This document shows, one piece after another, positions 24,457 through 33,522 of a stretch of 39,385 nt of DNA. The notes under the pieces are model-generated. The model saw only the letters and a program-made list of their open reading frames with translations. It was not told the origin of the DNA and did no database searches. The first letter of the stretch is position 1. Every line of letters starts with the position of its first letter. The stretch comes from CAIOZW01 sp049317725 (lineage in GTDB: Bacteria > Acidobacteriota > Blastocatellia > RBC074): contig JBMOHS010000013.1 in the NCBI GenBank assembly GCA_049317725.1, positions 1 to 39,385 on the forward strand. The letters are read 5' to 3'. The translations under genes and the position numbers were made by a program.

Positions 24457-25470
24457 TTACGGTTTCCGAAACTTATCGATCAGCGCCTGCAGACCATCCG
24501 TCTTTCCTTCGTGACGGAAAGAGTAGTAGGCCTCAAGATTCTCGCGAAATGACTGGTTGGCCTGCTTCATCTCGTCCTTGCCAGCGGTGGCAGCGACCGC
24601 CCGGGCGAGCCACTCGATCACCTCGTCCATCCGTTCAAGAGCCTTGGTCAGGATCTCTTCCTTCTTCTGGGTTTGGTACTGTTGGGCAAGGGTTTGATAC
24701 TCTTCGTTGGTGATATTGACGAGCATCATCAGCGTCGAGGGATCATAGGGCTCGAGACCGGCCGACTTCTCGAGATTCTCCTTCGCCTGCGCCTTGTCAT
24801 TGGCGGAGTAGAGCATGAGGCCCCGTGCCTGGTAGAGACGGTAGAGCCAGGAATCGCGATAGGCCGCCCAGCCCTCGGGGGTGAACCGGGCGGGCCGCTG
24901 ATCGGCCTCCATCATCTCTACCGCTTTGGCGGAGGAGAGGTTGGCTGCCTCGACCAGCTTCGGAGAAGCCGACTGCTTCTGGATCTGGTTCGCACCGGCC
25001 CAGGCCACCGAGATGTGAACCGTCACATCGTCGGGGTTGCGCGAGAGATACTGACTGGCCTCGCTGAGCGCTTGATCGAACTTCCCGGCCTCGAGCAGGT
25101 CCTCAATCAACTGCGGACGAACCTGGTCCCCCTCCTCCGGCAGGTTGAACATCGACAAATAGTTTTGGACCAGCGAAGCCCGCTGCTGCTTGTTCGTGAC
25201 GCGCGTAATCTCCTCGGCCACGTAGGTGGCGACGCGCGGCCGCAGGCTGCTCTTCGCGTGCTTCTTCAAGAAATCGCCGGCCGCCTTCATCTTCGCTTCC
25301 GGATTGGCCCCGCTATTGATCTTCTCGATGGCCTTGCGCTCGGCATCCGACACTTGGGGAGCGGCCGCGGGAGGTTTCTGCTCCTGACCATACGCCGCCA
25401 TCCAGCCAAGTCCGACAAGCATTCCACTGACCAGCGCCCTTCTCAGGACGGCACGCCACTCCATCTTCAT
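24457..25470 (-). CDS. Secreted helical-repeat (TPR-like) protein
   Basis: The 337-residue product starts MKMEWRAVLRRALVSGMLVGLGWMAAYGQEQ, a signal peptide. The mature part is all helix with irregular TPR-like pairs: KMKAAGDFLKKHAKSSLRPRVATYVAEE, LIEDLLEAGKFDQALSEASQYLSRNPDDVTVHISVA, LMLYSANDKAQAKENLEKSAGLEPYDPSTLMMLVNI. Glutamine- and lysine-rich segments near 270-310 may be coiled coil. No catalytic motif seen. It would be a periplasmic adaptor. ATG 25470 is chosen for GGAGG five bases upstream and the clean signal peptide; an ATG at 25497 is possible. The gene has its own promoter (25658-25687) and terminator, so it is a single-gene unit. Confidence 0.8.
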   Translation of the reverse strand: MKMEWRAVLRRALVSGMLVGLGWMAAYGQEQKPPAAAPQVSDAERKAIEKINSGANPEAKMKAAGDFLKKHAKSSLRPRVATYVAEEITRVTNKQQRASLVQNYLSMFNLPEEGDQVRPQLIEDLLEAGKFDQALSEASQYLSRNPDDVTVHISVAWAGANQIQKQSASPKLVEAANLSSAKAVEMMEADQRPARFTPEGWAAYRDSWLYRLYQARGLMLYSANDKAQAKENLEKSAGLEPYDPSTLMMLVNITNEEYQTLAQQYQTQKKEEILTKALERMDEVIEWLARAVAATAGKDEMKQANQSFRENLEAYYSFRHEGKTDGLQALIDKFRKP

Positions 25471-25657
25471 CCCTTCCTCCACTTTCTCTTTGGTCATGAT
25501 TCGTAATCCCCAATCTTTCGTCATCCCCGATCTTTTCCTCGTTAAGGTCTTTTTACCGTTCTTTCTCCAGTTCTTTGATCTGCCGCGAAAACGAGCCACC
25601 AAGCCGGGCTCTCTCTTCCACCCCAACCGTGGTCGACCTCGGCCAGAAAAGATCGAA

Positions 25658-25687
25658 ATTATAGGGCCCGCTCACGGCGAAACGCAA
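25658..25687 (-). promoter_or_regulatory. Predicted promoter of the secreted helical-repeat gene
   Basis: Minus strand: TTGCGT (25682-25687), 18-bp spacer, consensus TATAAT (25658-25663). Transcription near 25651 gives a leader of about 180 nt. It begins just inside the gap after the PDZ gene stop. Confidence 0.55.
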
Positions 25688-25696
25688 AGGCCAAGA

Positions 25697-26683
25697 TCAA
25701 AGCGTGATCTCAAACGTCTGGGCAGCTTGCTGGCGAACAATCGTTACTTGAAAGGTGAGGGACCCTCCTCCCGCTGCCAAAATCTGATCGAGCAGTTTGG
25801 ATAGCTGGAGAGGATTGGGCACACGGGTCTCCCCGATCCTGGTGAGGCAATCTCCCGCACGAATGCCCGCCTGCTCCGCGGCTCCCCCGGGACGGACCTC
25901 ACTAACGAGGACGCACCCTTCGGTGCAGTGAAAGAAACGGGCGAGTTGGTCGGTCACAGGGATGACGGTCAAGCCGAGCTGGTAGCGCCGGGTTCCCTGA
26001 AGGGTCTGTTGGGGAACCCTCTTCTCGGAAGATGCAAGGGTGGGATCACGGGTCCCCTGTAGATCCTTCTCAACAGCGGCGCGCCACTGGGCCGACATCT
26101 CGCGAAAAGAGGTGGCCAGCTCACGCGCCTTCTCCGCCCCGGGGAGATCGCCTTTGGCTGCCAGATCATTGGCCTCGCGCAGATAGTCATCCGCCGAGAC
26201 GAGCATGGCATCGGCCTCATTGAAGAGAGCACGAATGGGGTCATCTCCCAGTGGTCGTCGCCCACCCAGCTCGACCTCCACCTGTTGGCGGGCCCCGGCT
26301 CTCAGGAGTTCGATCCGCACCCGGGTGCCGGGCGGGACATTCATGACGCGCTGAAAGAAGGCGAGCCGGTTCGAAATGGGCTCCCCATCGAGTGCCAAGA
26401 GGCAGTCGTCCTCCCGAAGACCTGCCTTTTCCGCAGGACTGCCAGGTTCGACCTTGCCGACGATCGCACCGACGGTGGACCCAAGACCAAGCCCTTTGGC
26501 CCGGTCAGAAGTCAAGTCCCCCAGATAGACTCCCACATACCCCCATTGACTGGCCATTCGACGTGGCGAATCGGGGCCCGGATCGGCGGCAACCGCCGCT
26601 CCGCAGAAGCCGAACAGCAACCACAGGACCACTCGACCTGCCGTCATCGTCAAATTGCCAGTCCTGCCTCGGGGGCTCCCCAT
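25697..26683 (-). CDS. Secreted protein with two PDZ domains and no protease domain
   Basis: The 328-residue product has a signal peptide (about 14-32, VVLWLLFGFCGAAVAA). PDZ1 (about 40-128) contains YVGVYLGDL, GSPAEKAGLREDDCLLALDG; PDZ2 (about 205-320) contains GCVLVSEVRPGGAAEQAGIRAGDCLTRIG. Between them a helical region (about 140-200, RALFNEADAMLVSADDYLREANDLAAKGDL) of TPR-like composition. No serine protease triad. It would bind C-terminal tails of envelope proteins, perhaps with the HtrA enzyme 6 kb away. Start 26683 has GGAGGAGAAGG upstream; 26647 is an alternative with no ribosome site. It lies 145 bases after the acyl-CoA synthetase gene, with a hairpin between. Confidence 0.82.
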   Translation of the reverse strand: MGSPRGRTGNLTMTAGRVVLWLLFGFCGAAVAADPGPDSPRRMASQWGYVGVYLGDLTSDRAKGLGLGSTVGAIVGKVEPGSPAEKAGLREDDCLLALDGEPISNRLAFFQRVMNVPPGTRVRIELLRAGARQQVEVELGGRRPLGDDPIRALFNEADAMLVSADDYLREANDLAAKGDLPGAEKARELATSFREMSAQWRAAVEKDLQGTRDPTLASSEKRVPQQTLQGTRRYQLGLTVIPVTDQLARFFHCTEGCVLVSEVRPGGAAEQAGIRAGDCLTRIGETRVPNPLQLSKLLDQILAAGGGSLTFQVTIVRQQAAQTFEITL

Positions 26684-26787
26684 CCCTTCTCCTCCACCTT
26701 GTTGTCTATGTCCCTGCACTCCTTCTCTTCCTCCCCATCTTTTTTGAGCCCCTTGGAACTCTTCATGCCCTATGCCCTTCTTCCCCT

Positions 26788-26818
26788 GCTGCCCCGACCG
26801 ATTGAGCAAAGGGGCAGC
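26788..26818 (-). terminator. Hairpin between the acyl-CoA synthetase and PDZ genes
   Basis: GCTGCCCC (26788-26795) and GGGGCAGC (26811-26818), 15-nt loop. No U-run on the minus strand, so it may only reduce read-through. Confidence 0.35.
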
Positions 26819-26828
26819 GGAGCGCCCT

Positions 26829-28637
26829 TCATTCAACCTCCAAACGTGGGTAGAGGGTCTCGATGATCGCCTGATGTTTCTCCTCGACAAATTTGCGCCG
26901 CACCTTGAGGGTCGGAGTCAATTCGCCCCCATCGATCGAAAAGTCCGATTCGAGCAGTGCAATCCTTTTGATCTTTTCGTGGGGAGCAAGCTCTTTGGTG
27001 ACCGCATCGACCTTCTTTTTGAAGTACTCGACGATCCGAGGATGACGGACGAGCGCATGGCGATCCGTCGTCTCGATCTGGAGTGATCGGGCGTATGAGA
27101 TCAAGGCGTCGAAGGCCGGCACGATCAGGGCGACCGGAAACTTGCGGGCATTTCCAATGACGATGACCTGCTCAACCATCGGAATCCCCCGGATCAGATT
27201 TTCGATCGGTTGGGGAGCGATGTACTTGCCGAGGCTCGTTTTGATGAGGTCCTTTTTACGGTCAGTAATACGGATATAGCCATCGGCATCGATCGTTCCG
27301 ATATCCCCGGTGTGAAACCAGAGACCATCCGACTCGGTGCGGAGGACTTCAGCGGACTCCTCAGGTTTGCCATAGTAGCCGCGCATGACATTCTCGCCCT
27401 GCACGAGCAGCTCCCCATCTTCCGCGACCCGGACCTGCACCCCCGGAATGGCCCGCCCAATCGTTCCGATGCGATTTTCGCCCGGACGGTTGAAAGAGAC
27501 CACCGGGGAGGTCTCCGTCAACCCATAGCCCTGAAGGATCGGAATCCCGGCTCCAAGGAAGATGTAGGCCAGCTCGGAAGGCAGCGCGGCACCGCCAGAG
27601 ACAAAAAAGCGGATCCTCCCGCCCACCGCTTGTCGCCATTTCGTAAAGACCAAGCGATCGAGAAGGCGGTGCTGGAGGGCGAGGGGCAGGGGGATTGAAC
27701 GCCCCTCATCCATCCGGCGGGCCACCTCGCGTCCGACACGGATCGCACGATGAAAGATGCGCTGCTGGAGCGGCGTTGCCTCCGAGACCCGTTTGTTGAT
27801 CGTGCCATAGATCTTTTCGAAGAGGCGCGGGACGGCCGTGACAATCGTTGGGCAGATATCCCGGATATCCTCCGCGACAGTCTCGACTCCGCGGGCGAAG
27901 CAGATCGTTACGCCCCGCCAGAGATAGATGTAGATCACCGTCCGCTCGAAGACGTGCGACAAGGGAAGGAAACTGAGCGCAAGATCGGTCGGCTCCAACT
28001 GGAAGACTTCGCCCGAAGCGATGACGTTCGTGACGATGTTGGTGTGGGTCAGCATGACCCCTTTCGGAACTCCTGTCGTACCCGAAGTGTAGATGATCGT
28101 CGCCAGATCGTCAGGCCCGACCTGCGCGGCCAGCTCTTCAACGAGCGTTGGGCGCTCCGCCCGCAGAGCTTCCCCCGCCCTGACCAAATCCTCGAGTGTC
28201 GTCCCGACGCCATTCCCATCCCCCTCGAAGAAGATCAGGCGTGGACGCTCCGCATCGTTCAGTCGCGCGATGGCCGACTGAACCCGCTGGTACTGACGTG
28301 CCGTCGAGAGAAAGAGGACCTTCGCGCCGCTGTCGCGCAGGATATAGGTCACTTGATCGATCGCTTGGGTCGGATAGATCGGGACGTTGACCGCTCCCGC
28401 TCCCAGAATCCCCAGGTCGACCATGCTCCACTCCGGTCGGCTCTCGGAGAGCAGGGCCACCCGATCTCCCGCGCGCACCCCCACCTGATGAAGCCCCAGT
28501 GCAATCGCCTCGACACGGGCCTTGACCTCCGCGCCTCGATACGAGACCCACTGCTTGTTCTGCCGTGACCGAAAGATCTCATCGGTCAACCGGCGCTCGA
28601 TCGATTCCCTGAACAACTCATTCAAAGTAGCCGGCAT
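26829..28637 (-). CDS. Long-chain acyl-CoA synthetase (AMP-binding)
   Basis: The 602-residue product belongs to the FadD15/ACSL branch of the ANL superfamily. Visible core motifs: A3 ATP loop TIIYTSGTTGVPKGVM, A5 LQGYGLTETSPVVSF, A7 LWFHTGDIGTIDADGYI, A8 DRKKDLIKTSLGKYIAPQPIEN, and A10 TPTLKVRRKFV with the catalytic Lys region. It activates fatty acids to acyl-CoA through acyl-adenylate. ATG at 28637 has GAGGTAGAAGAGA just upstream. It is divergent from the ribosomal block. Confidence 0.95.
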   Translation of the reverse strand: MPATLNELFRESIERRLTDEIFRSRQNKQWVSYRGAEVKARVEAIALGLHQVGVRAGDRVALLSESRPEWSMVDLGILGAGAVNVPIYPTQAIDQVTYILRDSGAKVLFLSTARQYQRVQSAIARLNDAERPRLIFFEGDGNGVGTTLEDLVRAGEALRAERPTLVEELAAQVGPDDLATIIYTSGTTGVPKGVMLTHTNIVTNVIASGEVFQLEPTDLALSFLPLSHVFERTVIYIYLWRGVTICFARGVETVAEDIRDICPTIVTAVPRLFEKIYGTINKRVSEATPLQQRIFHRAIRVGREVARRMDEGRSIPLPLALQHRLLDRLVFTKWRQAVGGRIRFFVSGGAALPSELAYIFLGAGIPILQGYGLTETSPVVSFNRPGENRIGTIGRAIPGVQVRVAEDGELLVQGENVMRGYYGKPEESAEVLRTESDGLWFHTGDIGTIDADGYIRITDRKKDLIKTSLGKYIAPQPIENLIRGIPMVEQVIVIGNARKFPVALIVPAFDALISYARSLQIETTDRHALVRHPRIVEYFKKKVDAVTKELAPHEKIKRIALLESDFSIDGGELTPTLKVRRKFVEEKHQAIIETLYPRLEVE

Positions 28638-28944
28638 TCTCTTCTACCTCGTGCTCATTTGTGACGGGCGAACTCGCGGGTATGTGTGGTCTGACCGTGT
28701 CCCTGTTCTCTCGTGGGGAGATGCCCCGGGCGTTTTTCAAGTCTTGATCGCCAATGATGATCGAGAGCCGACATCAGCAAGCGGAATGATCGACCTATTT
28801 TCCCAGTTTGTCAATTTTCCCGGCTGTTTCGTCAGTTCTTGTCCCGCCTGATTGCCAGAGAGGACTGGGCCGCTTGACAGAAGACGTTTCCTTTCCTATT
28901 CTTTGCGTTCGTGTTTTTTCTGATCCAGATGGAGAATAATGATT
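28638..28944. other. Divergent region between the acyl-CoA synthetase gene and rplM
   Basis: About 307 bases. The right part holds a near-consensus rplM promoter (28874-28902). In the left part I saw no clear promoter for the synthetase gene. No gene seen. Confidence 0.6.
28874..28902 (+). promoter_or_regulatory. Predicted strong promoter of rplM-rpsI
   Basis: TTGACA (28874-28879, full consensus), 17-bp spacer, TATTCT (28897-28902). Transcription would start near 28909 and the leader to the ATG at 28945 would be about 36 nt, with GGAG at 28931-28934. Confidence 0.75.
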
Positions 28945-28998
28945 ATGTCGACTTACTTTCCCAGCGGCAAGGGACTTGAGTAGCATCGGCAATGGCAC
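28945..28998 (+). other. Upstream N-terminal codons of rplM, interrupted by TAG
   Basis: ATG at 28945 begins MSTYFPSGKGLE, then TAG at 28981-28983, then HRQWH in frame with the body of L13. MSTYFPSGKGLE and RQWH look like the normal L13 N-terminus (strand with R-x-W before the V/I-DA-G motif). So the natural start is probably 28945 and the gene carries an amber codon at position 13, or a base is wrong in the sequence. Details are in the findings. Confidence 0.7.
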
Positions 28999-29388
28999 TT
29001 GATCGATGCCGATGGCATGACAGTTGGGCGCCTCGCCAGCGAGGTCGCGCGACTGCTGATGGGCAAACATAAGCCCACCTACACCCCCTTCATCGACACC
29101 GGCGACCACGTCATCGTGATCAACGCCTCCCGTGTCGTCTTCAAGGGGAACAAGATCAACGACAAGATGTATCGCCATCACACCGGCTGGCCCGGCGGGC
29201 TCAAGGAGATCTCCGCGCGAGACCTGCTCGCCAAGCGCCCAGTCCGGCTTATCGAGCTGACCATCAAGGGAATGCTCCCCAAGACGCGCCTCGGGCGCGC
29301 CATGGTCAGCAAACTCAAAGTCTATGCCGGCGCCGAACACCCGCACGGAGCGCAAAAGCCCTCCCCGCGCAGCATCGACGCCAAGTGA
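28999..29388 (+). CDS. rplM: 50S ribosomal protein L13 (N-terminus interrupted upstream)
   Basis: The uninterrupted frame from TTG 28999 gives 129 residues; with the upstream codons from 28945 it would be 147 including the TAG, nearer to the 142 of E. coli L13. L13 signatures are intact: GRLASEVARLLMGKHKPTYTPF, GDHVIVINA, IKGMLPKTRLGRAMVSKLKVYAG, EHPHGAQKP. L13 binds 23S rRNA and is an early assembly protein, normally cotranscribed with rpsI as here. A TTG start at 28999 would lose the first strand and has no clear ribosome site. Whether translation uses read-through, reinitiation or the gene is misassembled cannot be settled from this window. Confidence 0.9.
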   Translation: MIDADGMTVGRLASEVARLLMGKHKPTYTPFIDTGDHVIVINASRVVFKGNKINDKMYRHHTGWPGGLKEISARDLLAKRPVRLIELTIKGMLPKTRLGRAMVSKLKVYAGAEHPHGAQKPSPRSIDAK

Positions 29389-29393
29389 ATAGG

Positions 29394-29470
29394 GGAACAG
29401 GAGAATAGGACCTATCAGTCCTGTTGGGCCTATTGTGGGCCTATCCGTCCTAGATCTCCTATCCTTCCTA
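29394..29470. repeat. CCTATN-rich repeats between rplM and rpsI
   Basis: Several short copies of CCTATN followed by TCCT or GGG occur (near 29409, 29428, 29440 and 29458), and AGGACCTAT/ATAGG-like inverted pieces allow hairpins. Probably a degenerate tandem repeat; it separates rplM from rpsI by an unusually untidy 104 bases. Confidence 0.4.
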
Positions 29471-29492
29471 CCCGAGAGGAGTGATCCTACCA

Positions 29493-29885
29493 GTGGCTGC
29501 CTTACAGTATTACGGAACCGGTCGTCGCAAAAGTGCTACCGCTCGCGTCTATCTTCGCGAGGGTAGCGGTCAGTTTAAAGTCAACCGTGCCCCAATCGAC
29601 GACTACTTCAAGAATGAGACTCTGCGGATGATCATCCGCCAGCCGCTCCAATTGACCGACACGCTCGCCAAGTTCGACGTCCTGGTCAATGTGGCGGGAG
29701 GTGGAAGTGCTGGCCAAGCGGGTGCTGTCCGTCACGGCATCGCCCGGGCTCTCTGCGAGTTTAATGGCGAACTCCGCAAGAAGCTCAAAAAGGCTGGACT
29801 CTTGACCCGCGATCCGCGCGCTAAGGAGCGCAAGAAGTACGGTCAGAAGGGTGCCCGTAAGCGCTTCCAGTTCTCCAAGCGCTAG
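29493..29885 (+). CDS. rpsI: 30S ribosomal protein S9
   Basis: The 130-residue product is normal S9 length. It begins MAALQYYGTGRRKSATARVYLREGSG and ends with the basic KGARKRFQFSKR tail that reaches the P-site tRNA; NVAGGGSAGQAGAVRHGIARAL is also diagnostic. GTG at 29493 is preferred to GTG 29481, because it gives the standard MAxxQYYGTG start and lies 11 bases after AGGAG. Ends with TAG. Confidence 0.97.
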   Translation: MAALQYYGTGRRKSATARVYLREGSGQFKVNRAPIDDYFKNETLRMIIRQPLQLTDTLAKFDVLVNVAGGGSAGQAGAVRHGIARALCEFNGELRKKLKKAGLLTRDPRAKERKKYGQKGARKRFQFSKR

Positions 29886-29912
29886 AAACATTTGGATCAG
29901 ACAGGAGAGAGG

Positions 29913-29943
29913 GGGGCCATCCCCCTCTCTCCTCTTCTGGTCT
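29913..29943 (+). terminator. Terminator of rplM-rpsI
   Basis: Perfect 13-bp stem AGGAGAGAGGGGG/CCCCCTCTCTCCT (29913-29925 and 29931-29943), 5-nt loop, followed by CTTCTGGTCTT, moderately T-rich. It lies 28 bases after rpsI. Confidence 0.65.
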
Positions 29944-30115
29944 TAATCCATTGCCCTCTCTCCCCCTGGTGCTGCTTGGTGGGCCTTGTCCATCTAATTT
30001 GATCGCAGCCGATTGAGAGTGGGTGAGTACACCAACCAGGCGCGAAGAATTGCGGCGTTCACTCGCAGTGAACACGAGTATGGCTGCTTCTTCGCCGAAT
30101 TACCGGAGGTCTCTC

Positions 30116-31090
<975 letters not shown>

Positions 31091-31160
31091 CCGGGTCCGC
31101 CCGAATCGTGGGGAAGAAAGTTCCCTCTTTTCGAGCTGTGGGATACGGCCACCTTGCGAT

Positions 31161-31199
31161 AACGGCGCAGCCACGCTCCCCAACCGCGGCTGCGCCGTT
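31161..31199 (+). terminator. Stem-loop between rpsB and tsf
   Basis: Perfect 12-bp arms AACGGCGCAGCC (31161-31172) and GGCTGCGCCGTT (31188-31199), 15-nt loop, followed by T-CCTGC. The T-run is too short for full termination; a partial terminator or attenuator lowering tsf relative to rpsB is possible. Confidence 0.55.
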
Positions 31200-31357
31200 T
31201 CCTGCAAAATAGGTGGCCTTTCCGGACCGATCTCTGGACTTGACGCGCTAGGCACCTCGTTCAAGACATCTCGTTCTTGGTTGTTGTCGGTAGAGTTGCG
31301 GCAACTCCCCAACAGTATGGATCATCGCTCTCAGGTGAAGGAGGAGAGGAGAAGGGT

Positions 31358-32017
31358 ATGGCTATCACATCAGAAATGGTTCGCAATCTGCGCGAGAAGA
31401 CGGGCGCAGGAATGATGGAGTGCAAGAAGGCACTGACGGACGCCAACGGCAACGAGGAGGCGGCGATCGAGCTGCTGCGGAAGTCCGGGCTGGCGAGTGC
31501 CAAGAAGCGGGAGGGACGAATCGCTGCCGAGGGAGTGGTCGGGTCCTACATCCACATGGGCGGGAAAGTCGGTGTCTTGATTGAGGTCAACTGTGAGACG
31601 GACTTTGTTGCCCGCTCCGAAGACTTCCAGAAGTTCGTGCGGGACCTCGCCATGCACATCTGCGCCTCCGAACCCCAGTATGTCACGCGCGAAGAGGTTC
31701 CTGAAGAGGTGATCGAAAAGGAAAAGGCCATTGCGCTCGGTCAGGCACAGGCCGATCCCAAGAACGCCAACAAGCCGGCTAACATCATCGAAAAGATGGT
31801 GCAGGGACGCCTCGAGAAGTTCTTCACCGATACGGTGCTGTTGCAGCAGCCCTTTGTCAAGGATCAGAGCCTGACGGTCGCCGACGTGGTCTCGCAGATC
31901 ACCGCCAAGACTGGAGAAAAGGTCAGCGTCCGCCGGTTTACCCGTTACAAGATGGGGGAAGGACTGGAGAAACGCTCCGAAGATTTCGCCTCTGAAGTGG
32001 CTGCGGCCATTCAGTAA
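31358..32017 (+). CDS. tsf: Translation elongation factor Ts
   Basis: The 219-residue product is of the short EF-Ts type. It begins MAITSEMVRNLREKTGAGMMECKKAL, with the TDFV-containing VLIEVNCETDFVARSEDFQ motif that displaces Mg-GDP from EF-Tu. The subdomain with the second coiled coil of long forms is absent, as in Thermus EF-Ts. AGGAGAAGGGT precedes ATG at 31358; the open frame upstream is not conserved. It is 267 bases after rpsB, with a stem-loop between. Confidence 0.96.
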   Translation: MAITSEMVRNLREKTGAGMMECKKALTDANGNEEAAIELLRKSGLASAKKREGRIAAEGVVGSYIHMGGKVGVLIEVNCETDFVARSEDFQKFVRDLAMHICASEPQYVTREEVPEEVIEKEKAIALGQAQADPKNANKPANIIEKMVQGRLEKFFTDTVLLQQPFVKDQSLTVADVVSQITAKTGEKVSVRRFTRYKMGEGLEKRSEDFASEVAAAIQ

Positions 32018-32037
32018 CCCACATCCAATCTCTCGTA

Positions 32038-32072
32038 ACCGGGAGGGTGTTGGTGGCCCAGCCCCTCCCGGT
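32038..32072 (+). other. Stem-loop between tsf and pyrH
   Basis: Perfect 10-bp arms ACCGGGAGGG (32038-32047) and CCCTCCCGGT (32063-32072), 15-nt loop. No T-run follows. It may be a processing site or attenuator. Confidence 0.5.
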
Positions 32073-32095
32073 CGAGACGCTCTGAGTAACCCCCA

Positions 32096-32845
32096 GTGAC
32101 CGAAACATCGAGAGAATTGCCACGTCAGTACCGTCGAATCCTGCTCAAGCTGAGTGGGGAGGCGTTAATGGGTGAGGTCGGCTACGGGATCGATCCCCAA
32201 GTCGTCCAGCGGATCGCGACGGAGATCCAAGAGGTCCACAATCTCGGGGTCGAGATTGCCCTCGTGGTGGGCGGAGGCAACATTTTCCGCGGAATCAAGG
32301 CGAGCGCCAAGGGAATGGACCGGGCTTCCGCCGACTACATGGGCATGCTGGCGACGGTGATGAACGCGCTAGCCCTCCAGGATGCCCTCGAAAAACGTGG
32401 CGCCTACACCCGCGTCGTCTCCGCGATCGAGATGCGGGAGGTGGCGGAGCCCTTCATCCGGCGTCGTGCCATTCGCCACCTCGAGAAGGGGCGCATCGTC
32501 ATCTTCGCCGCTGGAATTGGACAACCCTTCTTTACGACTGATACTGCCGCCGCGATGCGCGCGCTGGAGATCCAGGCCGATGTCATCATGAAGGCGACTC
32601 GGGTGGGAGGGATCTACACCGCGGACCCACGAAAAGATGCCACGGCCGTCAAGATTGATCAACTCGGTTATATGCGTGTCTTGCAGGAGGAACTCGGGGT
32701 GATGGATGCCTCGGCGATTTCGCTCTGCAAGGACAACCGTCTTCCCATCCTTGTCTTCGACATGACGGTTCACGGGAACATCCAGCGGGCCGTCCTGGGG
32801 GAGCCGGTCGGATCGATTGTCAAACCGGAGGATCAACTCCGATGA
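32096..32845 (+). CDS. pyrH: Uridylate kinase
   Basis: The 249-residue product carries the amino-acid-kinase signatures of PyrH: RILLKLSGEAL, VVGGGNIFRG, ADYMGMLATVMNALALQDAL, FAAGIGQPFFTTDTAAAMRALEI and ADPRKDATAVK. It phosphorylates UMP to UDP as a hexamer. The start is GTG 32096; no strong ribosome site is seen, and TTG at 32117, after GAGAGAA, is an alternative. It is followed by frr after 10 bases. Confidence 0.95.
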   Translation: MTETSRELPRQYRRILLKLSGEALMGEVGYGIDPQVVQRIATEIQEVHNLGVEIALVVGGGNIFRGIKASAKGMDRASADYMGMLATVMNALALQDALEKRGAYTRVVSAIEMREVAEPFIRRRAIRHLEKGRIVIFAAGIGQPFFTTDTAAAMRALEIQADVIMKATRVGGIYTADPRKDATAVKIDQLGYMRVLQEELGVMDASAISLCKDNRLPILVFDMTVHGNIQRAVLGEPVGSIVKPEDQLR

Positions 32846-32855
32846 GGGAGGACCG

Positions 32856-33413
32856 ATGACCCAAGAGATTGCCAAGGAGACCCGCTCACGAATGGAGAAG
32901 GTGGTCGAGGACTTCAAGCACAAGCTGGCGGCAGTGCGCACGGGGCGCGCTTCGACCAGCCTCCTCGACAACCTTCACGTTGAGTATTACGGTGCGGCAA
33001 TGCCGCTCAACCAAGTGGCGACGGTGCACGCGCCCGACGCCTCGATGCTGACCGTGCAACCCTTCGACCCTTCGATGATCAACGAGATCGAGAAGGCGAT
33101 CCGTGCCTCTGACCTCGGCTTCAATCCCTCCAACGATGGCAAGTTGGTGCGGATCCCCATTCCTCCCCTGACGGAAGAGCGCCGTCGTCAATTCGTCAAG
33201 GTAGTCCACGAGATGGCCGAAGAGCACAAGACCGCTATCCGCAACTCTCGCCGCGACAGCAACGAGAAGCTCAAGAAGCTCCTCAAGGAGAAGCAGATCT
33301 CAGAGGATATGGAGAAGGGCGGACTTGAGGAGGTCCAGAAGTTGACCGATCAGTTTGTCGCCCGGCTGACGGAACTCTCGAAGCACAAGGAAGAGGAGAT
33401 CATGAAGGTCTGA
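32856..33413 (+). CDS. frr: Ribosome recycling factor
   Basis: The 185-residue product is exactly RRF length. Motifs: FKHKLAAVRTGRASTSLLDNLHVEYYGAAMPLNQVATV, IRIPIPPLTEERR-type (VRIPIPPLTEERRRQFVKVVH), and a final coiled segment. It splits ribosomes after termination together with EF-G. ATG at 32856 has GAGGGAGGA upstream. Confidence 0.98.
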   Translation: MTQEIAKETRSRMEKVVEDFKHKLAAVRTGRASTSLLDNLHVEYYGAAMPLNQVATVHAPDASMLTVQPFDPSMINEIEKAIRASDLGFNPSNDGKLVRIPIPPLTEERRRQFVKVVHEMAEEHKTAIRNSRRDSNEKLKKLLKEKQISEDMEKGGLEEVQKLTDQFVARLTELSKHKEEEIMKV

Positions 33414-33473
33414 GCGGTTCCCTGCCCCGGAAAGCCACTGAGTTGGCGGGTGAGGGGAGAACAGAGCAGGACT

Positions 33474-33511
33474 AGAGAGAAAGGGGAGCCGTTTGGCTCC
33501 CCTTTCTCTCT
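33474..33511. terminator. Bidirectional terminator between frr and the TonB receptor
   Basis: Perfect 17-bp stem (33474-33490 and 33495-33511) with a GTTT loop; its arms begin AGAGAGAAAGGGG and end CCCCTTTCTCTCT. The genes on either side converge, so this long palindrome would stop both. There are T-rich bases in each 3' arm rather than a separate U-run. Confidence 0.7.
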
Positions 33512-33522
33512 GGTCAAGAGAA

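Noticed and set aside
28945..29388. Genome-wide reassignment of TAG to a sense codon
   Set aside because: TAG is the natural stop of htrA, rpsI and rpsB in this window, so the rplM TAG is a local matter.
30023..30115. 31 extra N-terminal residues on S2
   Set aside because: TTG 30116 with a perfect GGAGGT gives the conserved S2 start; upstream residues are not S2-like.
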